From Ustulina deusta (taxonomy: Eukaryota; Ascomycota; Sordariomycetes; Xylariales; Xylariaceae), in assembly GCA_023159155.1 (NCBI GenBank), contig JAJNNX010000118.1, forward strand, positions 1-18,194: a stretch of DNA of 18,194 nucleotides, read 5' to 3'. Within the stretch, counting starts at the first letter, position 1, and each line of letters starts with the position of its first letter. Under the pieces are notes generated by a model. The model did no database searches. It had not been told where the DNA came from and saw only the letters and a list, made by a program, of their open reading frames with translations. A program made the position numbers and the translations under genes. This document shows, in pieces, positions 8,925 through 18,194 of the stretch.

Positions 8925-9294
8925 TGTAGTAGGGCTAGTACGCACATATAAAAGACAGGTCTTTAGTTATAAAGTAGAACATATTCTTAAAGACCTCTCG
9001 GAAATTATAGAACAAAAAGTATAATAAACGCGCGTTTTTATTTAAAGCTATAAAAAACTCCTTCTTTTTTATATCCAAAAAAACAAATAATTATTACAAA
9101 ATACTAAATAAAAATTAAAGATTTATTTTATTAATTAATTGTTGCGTTTTTATTTATATTTATATATTAAATTTTAAGCTAATATATATAAAGATCTACG
9201 AACTAAAAAACATAGTCTAATATAAAACAATTAAATAAATTTAGTTAGTTTTAATATATAATATACCGATTAAAAGCTCTGCTTTATTTTATTA
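8925..9294 (+). repeat. Left arm of the palindrome
   Basis: Forward-oriented LTR-like arm. It keeps more G/C than the right arm in several places (acgcgcg at about 9028, gacctctcgg at about 8992). It abuts repeat copy 2 without the polypurine sequence seen beside the other arm, so 8925 is a true insertion boundary. Confidence 0.7.
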
Positions 9295-9400
9295 ATATTT
9301 TTAATAAAATAACAAAAATTAATATTACTTAATACTTTTTACAATATAATCTATAATTAAAAACTGATATTTTTAGCTAATAAACCTAACATATAAAAAC
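9295..9400. other. 106-bp spacer of the palindrome
   Basis: AT-rich sequence that is not shared between the arms. I could not match it convincingly to the continuation of repeat copy 1 nor to another part of the window. It sets the loop of the large hairpin. Confidence 0.5.
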
Positions 9401-9770
9401 TAATAAAATAGAGCAGGGCTCCTAATCGGCATATCGTACACTAAAACCAACCAAACCTACTTAATCCTTTTATATCGGACTACATCTTTTAACTTATAGA
9501 TCTTCGTATAGATTAAATCAAAATCTAATACATAAATATAAATAAAAACGCAATAATTAATTAATAAAAATAAATCTTTAATTCTTATTTAATATTTTAT
9601 ATTAATTGTCTATTTATTTATACTTACGTAAAAAAGAAGTTTTTTATAGCTTTAATTAAAAACATACACTTTTTATACTTCTTGTTCTGTAATTTCTAAA
9701 GTCTTTAAAAATACGTTTTATTTTATAACTAAAGACTTATTTCTTGTACATATATACTAGCCCTACTATA
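9401..9770 (-). repeat. Right arm of the palindrome
   Basis: Inverted copy of the left arm. On the minus strand it starts TATAGTAGGGCTAG at 9770 and ends near 9401. The block gagcagggctcctaatcggc (9411-9430) is better preserved than its partner around 9266-9284, so each arm was mutated at different sites. Confidence 0.7.
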
Positions 9771-9830
9771 AACTTCCCAAATTATTAGGTTTTTATTCTT
9801 AGACTATAATAACTAACCTAAACTATAACT
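9771..9830 (-). promoter_or_regulatory. Minus-strand polypurine tract and element 3' flank
   Basis: Read on the minus strand, about 50 nt ending at the palindrome tip resemble the sequence before the 3' LTR of the 4.2-kb element: a gaataaa-type word, a cc-aataa-type word, then gggaagttt and tagtagggctag. This suggests that the right arm is the 3' LTR of a minus-strand element whose interior begins at 9771 and runs rightward. The extent of that interior is unknown. Confidence 0.5.
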
Positions 9831-11641
9831 AATTAGTTATTTATTTTTTTTAGATCTTTATTACTAAACTTTTTTAGTTTTTATATTTATTTTTAATAAT
9901 TTAATTCTTTGTTTTTTTTATATACTTATCGCTTTTTAAACAGCTTTTTAATTTTTAGGCTTTTTAGTATTTGTTTAATTAACTATACATATTTATAAAT
10001 TATATTTTTTCTAAAACTTCTAATTAGTAAAGAAATTTAATATAAAACAACTTTTTATACTGCTATATATATTATTTTCCTAAAATATAAAAAAAATTTA
10101 CTAGTAAGCAAATCTTTTATAGATTATAGCTTAAGCTTTTTTACTACTAAAAAAAAATTAATATTATTTACTAAAATTAAATATATTAAAATACTTGCGT
10201 TTTTAACTAAGTCCTTTAAACTTAGGCATAATTACTAAAGTACTTTTTAATCAGCTTTATATTAACCTTTTAAGCAATCCAGCAACTATTATTTTTTTAT
10301 AAATAAACTAGGAAACAAAAATATTTATTATAAAAAAATCTAACTTAATTTAAAAAAAAAATCTATAAAATATATATTTTTTATTTATATTATTACTTAT
10401 TAATTAATTAGCTTTATAAAATAAAGTAATTATTAATTATTTTTTTGTTTTAAGTAGTATTAACTAAAAAAAAGGCTTTATTTTAGTAACTATAATCCTA
10501 ATATATAATTTTATTTCTTTAATAATATTTAGGCAATTTTTTATAATTTTAATGCTTACTACTAGGTTATTAAGTATTAATTTCTAGCTACTAAGTTATA
10601 AATTTTAAAAAAAAATACCTAAGTATTTAAAAAGCAATACTACATAAATAATATATACTAGACTATAGTTCTATTAATTATTTTAGGTATATATAAAAAA
10701 ACTATATATATAAAACAAAAAAAATATATTAAAAAGTAGTTTTAAAGTTTATTAATTAATAATATTTTTAAAAGCTTATATTTAATAATTATAAATAAAT
10801 TATTAGTATTTTTTATTTTGCCTAAGAACTAAATTAATAAAATAAGCAATCTATTCTTATTTATTAATAACTATAATAAAAAAATAATTTAATTAGTTAC
10901 TACTTATTTTAAAAAGCTTAAGCTTACTAAGTATTACTTATTTAACTTTAAGAATTAATATAATTATAACTACTTTTTTATTAAGTTTTATAAATTAAAC
11001 AATAAAATAATCAAATAGTCTAAATAATTATTTATAAGCTATTTTTATATTTAGCTTATAGAACTAAATAATAAGTTATATTTTAATATTTATAGTATTA
11101 GCTCAAATATATTGTTTTTATTTAATTATTGCATTAATAATCTAAGCACTAAAGCTATTAATTATTTAAATATTTTCAGAAATAAAAAAAAAGATTAATT
11201 ATTTTTTAAAAAATTTATTATTTATATATTAATAATTATTATAAAAAAGCATATTAATAAAAATCCTAATTCTATTAACTACTAAGCACTATAATAATAA
11301 AGAAATATTTTTGTATTTTAAATTATATTAACTATATATTTTTACAATTAAATCTTATAAATATTTATAATATTTTAGGTAAAGTTTTATAAGTTAGAAA
11401 TTAGTAAATAAAATAATTAACTAAAAAATTAACTAATTTTATTAAAAAATGAGCTAAGCTAGCTAAATCAATTAAATCTATAACTAGAAATCTAAAACTA
11501 GCTTTTTTATATAAACTATAATATAATTTTTATAATATTTTAACAAATTATTTTATATATTTTTGTTTAAATTATAAAGTTTTTTATTTATAATATTTAT
11601 TATTTTTTTCTAAAGCTTTAGCTTATAAAAAACTAAAAATA
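9831..11641. other. AT-converted DNA with faint coding texture
   Basis: Heavily AT-converted, with no intact frame. Around 10190-10330 a plus-strand frame reads as ordinary mixed protein broken only by TAA/TAG, which RIP makes from CAA, CAG or TGG codons. The reading does not identify a family. The minus-strand polypurine tract at 9771 argues for a minus-strand element at the left edge, so more than one degraded element may be present. Confidence 0.4.
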
Positions 11642-11791
11642 TATAAGTTCTATAAAAATAACTATAGCGCTAGCTATTATTTTGTTAAATATTAGGGGTT
11701 AATACTATAAGCTTAAATCTAAACAAGTAACTATTAAATAATAATTTCTAAACACAATTAAAAGCAACAAAAACTTTTTAGTAAATATTAA
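11642..11791 (+). pseudogene. Possible degraded zinc-knuckle region (weak)
   Basis: A plus-strand frame from 11642 gives Tyr codons (TAT) at 11642, 11651, 11663 and 11678, spaced like the C-x2-C-x3-H-x4-C pattern of a Gag zinc knuckle. Under RIP, Cys TGT and His CAT both become TAT, so the spacing is suggestive, but the usual fourth residue before His is missing. The frame stays protein-like to about 11790 with only TAA/TAG interruptions. It lies one frame away from the 66-codon frame that starts at 11835. The assignment is speculative. Confidence 0.2.
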
Positions 11792-11834
11792 TTATTATAT
11801 TATTATTAATAAAATCTATAATATATAATATTTT

Positions 11835-12035
11835 TTGTTTAATATTATAAATTATAATAAACTAATAATTAAAAATATACTTAGCTTTAGTTGCCCTAAT
11901 TGCTCCAAATACTATAAAACTAATAAATCTATCCTACTTTTTAAAAAATTAAAAAATAAAGTAGTTCTTATCAAAGCTTCTATTTTAAGCCTAAAAGAAT
12001 ATCTATGCAAAAATACCTTTAAATACTACCTATAG
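11835..12035 (+). pseudogene. 66-codon open frame with CPNC motif, likely relic
   Basis: This is the only ATG-started open frame of this length in the window. It encodes a basic, Lys/Ile/Leu-rich peptide with Cys20-Pro-Asn-Cys23 followed by S-K-Y-Y-K, and a further Cys58. The spacing after Cys23 does not complete a C2H2 or CCHC finger. The DNA keeps more C than its surroundings (tgccctaattgctcc), which fits a coding remnant less touched by RIP. No ribosomal context, intron signals or conserved neighbours support a live gene. I think it is a fragment of a transposon protein; an expressed small protein is unlikely. Confidence 0.25.
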
Positions 12036-14740
12036 TTTAAAGTAACCAATTGCTACAATAATTAATATACTAACTTTTAATATATTTAGCTACTAATACT
12101 ATTATATTTTTTAAAATATATTAATTAGTCTAGATCTAAACAAGTTATAAAAAGCTTAAGTTATAATACTTAAAAAAGTTTTATAATTATATAAAATATT
12201 CCTATATTTTTAGCAAAAATAAAATAATAGTTTTTTATTATAATAACTTATATATAGCGGTTCACTTAATAATATATATTATACTAGCTTAAATAGCACA
12301 ATAGTAATAATACTATTAAAAAAAGCATATATATTTTTTAGATCCTTTTAGTAATACTTTAAATAAATTAGTTAAAACATTTTAAATATAATAATTTAAA
12401 GTAATAATACTAAAATAAACTAATTATATAATAGTTTTAATATTAAAACAAAATATTAGTTCTATATATTAATAATTAGAAATATAAATAAAATATAATA
12501 AATATATAGTCTATATATTAATAAATAAAATCTAAAAACTAATAATATAAAATATATTAGCTAGAAAATAAATAGTTAAAAATTAAATATAAAGTTTACT
12601 AAACTAGTATAGGTCTAGTTAGTCTATATTACTTTTTTGCAAAAGTTTTATTAGTTCTTTTTTAATATAAGTTATTATTAAAAAAAAGTACTAATTAAAG
12701 CTTTCCTACTTATATTACTTTATAAAAAATAATATTTATTAGTTTTATATAAGTTAGCTATTTTTTTTAACTTATTTATTTATTTTTTTATATAAACTAT
12801 ATTTATATTTATACTTTTTTATATTTTTAACTTTACTTATTTAATTTATAACAATTAGTTTATATATAATATATTGCAATATATATTTTTATTTTTTATT
12901 ATTTTTTATAATATCTAATAATTAATTATTTTAAAATAAAAAATATATACTAGCTTTTTTTATTATTTTTATTTACTATACAATTATTATTTTTATATTA
13001 ACTATACTAAATACTATATAAATATATTTATATTTGATTAGATTACTAATAAATAATTAAAGCTTTAAGTTTTAATTATTTTATAAATTAATTTAAAAGT
13101 TCAAATAATCTAAAAGAAAACAAATATTATTAATCAGAATATATTTAAAGCTTTTATACTAACTAACCTACTATTATATATATTAAATCTTATATATTAT
13201 TTTTAGCTATACTATTTTACTACTAATAAACTTAATATTTAATTATTTTTTTTTTTAATTATAAAGATCTTTTGTTTTAAGCTAGCTTATATAATCTTAA
13301 TTTTTTATTACAATTAATCAAAAAAAAGCTAAGTTATAAAAAAAACTTTAACAATTAGATACTAATTAAAATAATATATACTAAAACTAATAAATATTTT
13401 AATTAAACTAATTAATATATAAGTTATATTTTTAAAACAACTATTATACTATTTTTATTATTATTTAATACTAAATTGTAATATATTATATATTTTTAGT
13501 TAAAATCTAGTATAGTTTTAATAATTTTAGCTATATTTTTTTTAAACATATACTTTTTTAAAACTATAGTTCTAAAACATATAGTATTACTAAAAAACTT
13601 GAATAAACTAATAAAGCTATACGTTATTTAAAAAAAAACTTTTAAATATAATTAAAACAAATATTATAGCTTTTTTAATTAGTATAAATAAATAAACTTT
13701 ATATTTTTTTTTAATTTTTATATATAGCTAACAAAAATATTTAATAATAATTACTAAATTTTTTATTATTTTATTATTAAAGCTTTAAATAGCTATACTA
13801 CTAATTAATATATATGCTAGAATGTTTATTTTTTATTTTTTATAATATTTAATAATAAAGCTATATTTAAAGTAGTTATAATATTTACTAGCAAACTTAT
13901 ACCTTTTTATATTAAGCTACGTTATAATAGCTTATTTAATAAATATCTTTTTATAATACTTAATTATCTAATATAAATAATAATATTTGCTATTTAATTA
14001 ACTAAAATTTCTAATCTTATTTTTTGCTAATTATATATTTATTAATTCTAAAAGTTTAAAAACAATAGTTATTTTAAAATATAGCTGTTTTTTAAATATA
14101 AATTAATAAATCTTTTATAGTTTAACACTTATAACAATTATATTTATTTAATTAGCGAGCTAAACTACAAATATTATATAAGTAATACTAAATATGCTTA
14201 TTTATATATTATAATAACTTAAAAAAATAAAAATAAAAATTTAAATAAACAAAATAACCTAAAAAGGTTCTTAATTTAAACTAATTAAATAAAGATTATT
14301 ATATAGTATTTTATATATTTTTTAATTAATCTATTTATAAAGTAGTAGTAAAGTTGTTATTTTAAAGCAAATTTTTAAAAATAAAAAAGTAGTATAAAAA
14401 TAATAAAAAAAAGCAAAAATATAAGTAACAAATATTACTTTATAGTAGATCTAAGCTAATTAAAACAATATTATTATAATATATAGTACTAGATCTATAG
14501 ACTTTAGTTATATTTATTTTTCTAGTTTTTAAATTTAAAAAAATATTACTTACTAATTAATAGATTTTTTTTTTAATTATAAATTATTAAAGCTTAAATA
14601 CCTAGTTTGTAAGCCTATTTTAATTAAAATCTTAATTTAATATAATAAAGTTCTATTATTAATAATTTTTTAATTTCTTTTAATTGTTTTGTTTATATTC
14701 TAATATTTTTAGCTTATTTAAACCATATTATAGTTTTTTT
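12036..14740. other. AT-converted DNA, no feature identified
   Basis: About 2.7 kb without an intact frame, RNA gene or clear duplication inside the window. Around 14340-14470 a plus-strand frame is lysine-rich between TAA/TAG codons, which could be the remains of a basic protein segment, but no domain is visible. Confidence 0.45.
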
Positions 14741-14900
14741 AAGCTATATTTTAGCTATATTTAGCTATATTTTAAATTATATCTAAATATATCTAAGCTT
14801 ATTTAAGCTATATTTTAGCTATGTCTAGCTATATTTTAGGCCTTATTTAATCTTTATTTAATTATATTATAGCTTTAATTAAAGCTATTCTAGCTATATT
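14741..14900 (+). repeat. Degenerate tandem repeat of agctatattt-type units
   Basis: Units of about 9-12 bp close to agctatattt / agctatatttt follow one another from 14742, with diverged versions (atctaaatat, agcttattta, atgtctagct) and a tail to about 14900. It is a low-complexity minisatellite-like run of unknown role, possibly a degraded repeat-encoding region of the surrounding element. Confidence 0.5.
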
Positions 14901-15556
14901 TATATTTTTTTTATAATAATTGTTCTTTAGTAAGCTTATTATTTATTTATTAGTAATAAAATTAACTAGTTCCTAATATTTAGCTTTATTTTTAATAAAT
15001 AATTATAAGCTATTTAATATATAAATTTTTGCTTTTATATGTTCCCCTGGTTTTTTTATTTTATATTTTTTATTCTTTTCTTTAAATATTATAAAAAATA
15101 AGCCTTTTTATTTATATAAAAGTTTAGCGCTTTAAAATTTATTATTATTTAATAAAATATTAAACATAAAAATAAAATTTCTTTTTTTTAAAACTATAAA
15201 GCAGACTTTATAAGCATATCGCTAATTAGCCCATTTTATAGCTTAACGTTTTTTTTTAGTAATAATATATTAGACCTTAGCTATATTTTTTTTTTTTTTC
15301 TAAATTGCTATACCTTATATACTAAAAAAAATATATAATTAAAAATATTTTACTAATTAATAATTTACTATATTAAAATAATATTTTTAATTAATAAAAT
15401 TAATAATTAGCTATAAACTATTTTATATATACTATAGCTATAATATTAAATAATAGTTTTATTAGCCTAGATTATTTTATTAAATTATTTAGTCTAGCTT
15501 TTTTTTATTCTTTAAATTACCTTTTTAAAGCTACTAATAATTGCTTTATAGCCTAA
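14901..15556. other. AT-converted DNA, no feature identified
   Basis: No intact frame or RNA gene. Short less-converted words occur (gttcccctgg near 15042; gcagactttataagcatatcgc near 15202), but nothing recognisable as a motif or repeat. Confidence 0.45.
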
Positions 15557-15742
15557 CTTAACAAGTTTTTAGCTTTAGAAATAATATATTACGCTATAAA
15601 TTATTATAAACCTAAGTTATACTTTAACTATTATAACTTCTTTTTTATTTTTAGAACTATTATTATATTTAATTTTAATAGAAGTACTATACTAATAAAT
15701 AATATATTATTTAATAAATTAAGCAATACTTTTAAAATTAGC
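15557..15742 (+). pseudogene. 62-codon stop-free relic frame
   Basis: A plus-strand frame stays open for 62 codons without an ATG start, and continues in the same frame beyond the TAA at 15743 with fewer stops than expected for DNA this AT-rich. The translation is rich in Tyr, Phe, Asn and Ile, as expected when His, Leu, Asp and Val codons are pushed toward AT. I do not recognise a family. It may be part of the same degraded plus-strand element as the remnant at 16940-17560. Confidence 0.25.
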
Positions 15743-16939
15743 TAATTAAAATAATATTGCTTTAAAATAAACTAATATTTTATATTTAGCTTTAATAATT
15801 GCTTTAAACCTATTATTATTAAACATAAATTAAATATTAAAAATCTAGCTTATAAATATATCTTTAGCTTTATTATAATAATATTTTTTTTTAGATTGCT
15901 TGTTTTATATTTATTAGTATAATTTATAACTTTTTAAAACATTTTTAATATTTTTATATAAGTTTTTCTAGTAATATTAAATAGTAATTCTATAATATAT
16001 AAAATTCTAGTTTTAATATTTTAGTTATATATAGCTTTCTTAAAAAAAATATTTTTAATTATTAAAGTTATTAATATAATATTAAATCTAATACAATAGT
16101 TTTATGTTTTTTTAAAAGCAATTTTTATAAATAAAAAATTAAAAAGCTTAATTTTTATAGACTTTTTTTTTATATTACTATTATAAAACAATTAAACAAG
16201 CTTTTAGTAATAAAATATATTACTAGCTTTTATAAATATATTAACTATTTTTGCTTTAGTTTAAAAAAAGCATTAATATTTAAAATAATTATTAGTTTAA
16301 CTATTATAATATAAAATTAAAAATTAATAAAATCTTTTATATTTTTTTTTATTAATTATTTAACTTATTTAATAATTTTTTTAATTTATATAATAGTCTG
16401 TCTATTACTATATGTTTTTTTTTAAAAATATAATATAATTTAAAATCAAACATTTTAATAAAAGCAACCTATTAGGTTAAAACTATACTAAGTAATATAA
16501 AAAATCTATTGTTTAGCTAAATAATTAGTACTTTTATATTTATTTTTAAATAAAATCTAATTTTATATAAATAGTTTTATAGTTAGCAAAAAGCCTTAAC
16601 AACTTCTAAGCACTCCTTTTTTATTACGTTATAATTTAATTTAGGTTTTTTTTAAATTCCTAACTTATATCTAAACAAATATATTTTATTTTTGATTAGT
16701 TAATAAAATATAGCACTTTATTCTTTTTTTAAAACATTAATTTTTAGCTAGATTTTTTTAGCTTTATAATCTAAAGTAATTAAGCAAAAAATAATTATTA
16801 AAGCTTATTATAATATTATTATTGCTTGCTTTTAATTATTTTTTTAAACAAACTTAATATTATACTAAAAAAGTATAGTTAATAAAAGTACTATTATAAC
16901 ATATATTTTTACTTATATTTAATAATAACTACTTATTTT
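15743..16939. other. AT-converted DNA between two relic frames
   Basis: No intact gene. The frame of the 62-codon relic remains comparatively open to about 16200, so coding remnants may extend into this stretch. The rest shows nothing I can name. Confidence 0.4.
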
Positions 16940-17560
16940 TAAAAAAGCTTTTATTTCTGTAATATTGCTACATGCTATCTATTCTAGAATTTTAAGTACT
17001 TTGGCCCTTATAGGTTTACAACTATTAGTTCTATAAAAATATCCAACTAGTATTACTATTAGCCTACACTATTCGCTTTTAATACTGCTTGCAGTAATAC
17101 TTATTAATTCGAAATTTAGCAAGACTATATTAATATTTTTAATATGTTCAAGGATAAATTGCCGTACGCCAGGGGCAACTTTTTAATTATTATAACAAGT
17201 AATAAGCCTTTTAACTCCTATATTATCAAAGAATAGTTTGTATTTTTTAGGTATAATATTATATAGTATTCGGCTAACTGCCCTAAAGAAGTATTATTAT
17301 TTATAGAATTCTAAGTAGTATAAAAAAAACTATTAGCACTTAACTAAAAAAAAATAAAAGCACTTAATTATATTTAAAAAAAAGTTAATTACTAATAAGA
17401 TTTTATATATAGCAAATTTTTTAGCAAATTTATTATAGTTTTTTAATAAAAAAGTATTTCAGATTATAACTATATTTAGTTTAGTAATAGAGTTAATTAA
17501 TCTAAGCTTTTTATTTTTGTTTTTACTATAAACTATATATTCTAATATATACCATATTTT
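16940..17560 (+). pseudogene. RIP-degraded protein-coding remnant, family unknown
   Basis: One plus-strand frame (codons in phase with TTT at 17000) reads as mixed, ordinary protein for about 200 codons and is interrupted only by TAG and TAA, the stops that RIP creates from CAG, CAA and TGG. Good-quality patches include F-G-P-Y-R-F-T-T (17000), F-K-D-K-L-P-Y-A-R-G-N-F (about 17147-17182) and S-A-N-C-P-K-E-V-L-L (about 17273-17302), then a Lys/Gln-rich stretch to about 17450 that could be helical. The DNA at 16980-17300 is visibly less AT-converted than its flanks. I do not recognise the domain; a transposon-encoded or repeat-associated fungal protein is likely. Start and end are not defined. 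Confidence 0.4.
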
Positions 17561-18035
17561 TTTTTTAATATATTATTTATAAGTTAAGTTTTAAATATAT
17601 TTAGTACTCTTTTTTATAATAATACAAAAATAAAGATTCCTTTTATTTACTAAGCTTTATATAGTATTATCTAGATTTTATATAATAGTATAATTTTATT
17701 ATATATTTTTCTAATTTTGCTAAAATCCTAAGCTAGAACTATTTCACGTTTATATAACACTTTAACTAAAAGCTTTTTTTTTTAATTAGTAAGTTTTAAT
17801 ATTTTTATACTTTTTTTAATTAATTAAGTTTTTTTAAGTTATATAGCAAAATATAAATAAATATTTAAATAAATCTTTTCTTTTTTAAACATTTTATTTA
17901 GTTCGCACTAATTATATATTTTTATTAAAGTTTTTTTTTTTTTAATTAATTAACTCTAGAGGTACAGAACTATTATATTTTGTATTATTAACTAAATAAA
18001 CTTTTTTTAATTTAAGCTTATATATTATAAATATT
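17561..18035. other. AT-converted DNA leading to a poly(A) tract
   Basis: No open frame or RNA gene. It lies between the protein remnant and a 21-A run, where a 3' untranslated region of a plus-strand poly(A)-tailed retroelement would lie. This placement is inference. Confidence 0.35.
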
Positions 18036-18056
18036 AAAAAAAAAAAAAAAAAAAAA
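18036..18056 (+). other. 21-nt poly(A) tract, possible retrotransposon 3' end
   Basis: An uninterrupted run of 21 A is followed by an abrupt change to cgctatctatttagccc. Like the tract at 3536-3557 it marks a composition boundary and could be the tail of a plus-strand insertion. A slippage-expanded homopolymer is the alternative. Confidence 0.4.
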
Positions 18057-18194
18057 CGCTATCTATTTAGCCCTTAAGACTTTTGCTTTTTTGCTTTTTT
18101 ATAGCTTTATAAATAATAGTCCTAAAAAACTATTAAAAATTTACTATTTAATAAAATATCTATAAAAAAAATATTATTATTTAGTTCTAATATT
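18057..18194. other. Window edge, no feature identified
   Basis: Less converted for about 40 bp, including a short gcttttttgcttttttatagc direct duplication, then AT-rich again. Too short to assign. Confidence 0.5.

Larger units (their letters stand above)
8925..9770. mobile_element. 846-bp palindromic insertion (head-to-head LTR-like arms)
   Basis: Two arms of about 370 bp (8925-9294 and 9401-9770) are inverted copies around a 106-bp spacer. Both tips read TGTAGTAGGG or its RIP variant TATAGTAGGG, and the left tip shares 17 bp with the 3' LTR of the 4.2-kb element. Arm differences are mostly transitions, for example cgcgcg in the left arm against gtgtatg in the right. CATATAAAAGAC near 8944 could be a TATA box. 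Each arm ends in ctgct-type sequence plus attttatta, that is TG...TA, compatible with an LTR whose terminal CA became TA. It could be two LTRs head to head, or a foldback/MITE-like DNA element. No coding sequence is present. Confidence 0.75.

Noticed and set aside
8925..9770. Simple assembly artefact (inverted chimera)
   Set aside because: The two arms differ at many sites, mainly by transitions on different sides, so they are independent mutated copies and not one read folded back. A long-read check of the junctions would settle it.
11835..12035. 66-codon frame as a genuine small protein gene
   Set aside because: It is the only such frame in 18 kb of RIP-type DNA, has no conserved neighbours or regulatory context, and its Cys pattern completes no known finger. 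Kept only as a probable relic.
17158..17177. Small palindrome ttgcc...ggcaa as a regulatory site
   Set aside because: It lies inside the protein-like frame at 16940-17560, has short arms and has no second copy, so chance is the simplest explanation.
1..18194. Mitochondrial, plastid or apicomplexan/Dictyostelium AT-rich genome
   Set aside because: Those genomes keep long open frames at high AT. Here frames are destroyed everywhere, duplicated segments differ by transitions, and LTR-type structures are nested, which fits fungal RIP better.
1..18194. Regional centromere
   Set aside because: AT-rich, RIP-mutated transposon clusters are typical of some fungal centromeres, but sequence alone cannot separate this from other AT-rich heterochromatin; CENP-A ChIP-seq would be needed.

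Overview
The window is extremely AT-rich DNA with no intact protein-coding gene, rRNA gene or canonical tRNA gene. It looks like an AT-rich, transposon-packed compartment of a filamentous ascomycete (Pezizomycotina) degraded by repeat-induced point mutation (RIP). The support is direct. Every duplicated segment I could align differs mainly by C/T and G/A transitions: about 22 of roughly 24 differences between two LTRs. TpA steps dominate, CpA is scarce, and surviving C sits mostly in CpT or GC-rich hairpin contexts. Species and element families cannot be named from sequence alone.

Layout. (1) 1-3557 is an old, almost fully AT-converted repeat ending in a 22-A tract; its 660-1672 part is 'copy 1' of a repeat. 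(2) 3558-3716 is a short, less degraded island with a hairpin. (3) 3717-4633 is 'copy 2' of the same repeat. It breaks off at 4633, resumes at 8825 and breaks off again at 8924. (4) The first interruption, 4634-8824, is a 4.2-kb element with 274/268-bp direct terminal repeats, a TATAAAAG box, a GC-rich hairpin in each LTR and a polypurine tract before the 3' LTR. Its interior has no coding capacity. It consists of degenerate satellite-like DNA with recurring ~40-nt hairpins, ~120-bp tandem units and, near the 3' end, a GC-richer patch with RNA polymerase III A-box and B-box-like sequences. (5) The second interruption starts with an 846-bp palindrome, 8925-9770 (two 370-bp arms, 106-bp spacer), whose tips are identical to the first 17 bp of the 4.2-kb element's 3' LTR. 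Just outside its right arm, on the minus strand, lies a polypurine tract resembling that element's own. This makes the palindrome look like two LTRs of a related element placed head to head. (6) 9771-18056 is a long, heavily AT-converted tract with faint plus-strand protein remnants (best at about 16940-17560, weaker at 15557-15742 and 11642-12035), ending in a 21-A tract. (7) 18057-18194 has no recognised feature.

The parts are related by nesting rather than as an operon: an old repeat was hit by a terminal-repeat element and by a palindromic LTR-type insertion, and the whole was mutated by RIP. The most unusual objects are the non-coding 4.2-kb element with its hairpin/satellite interior and Pol III-like module, and the large LTR palindrome sharing its terminus.
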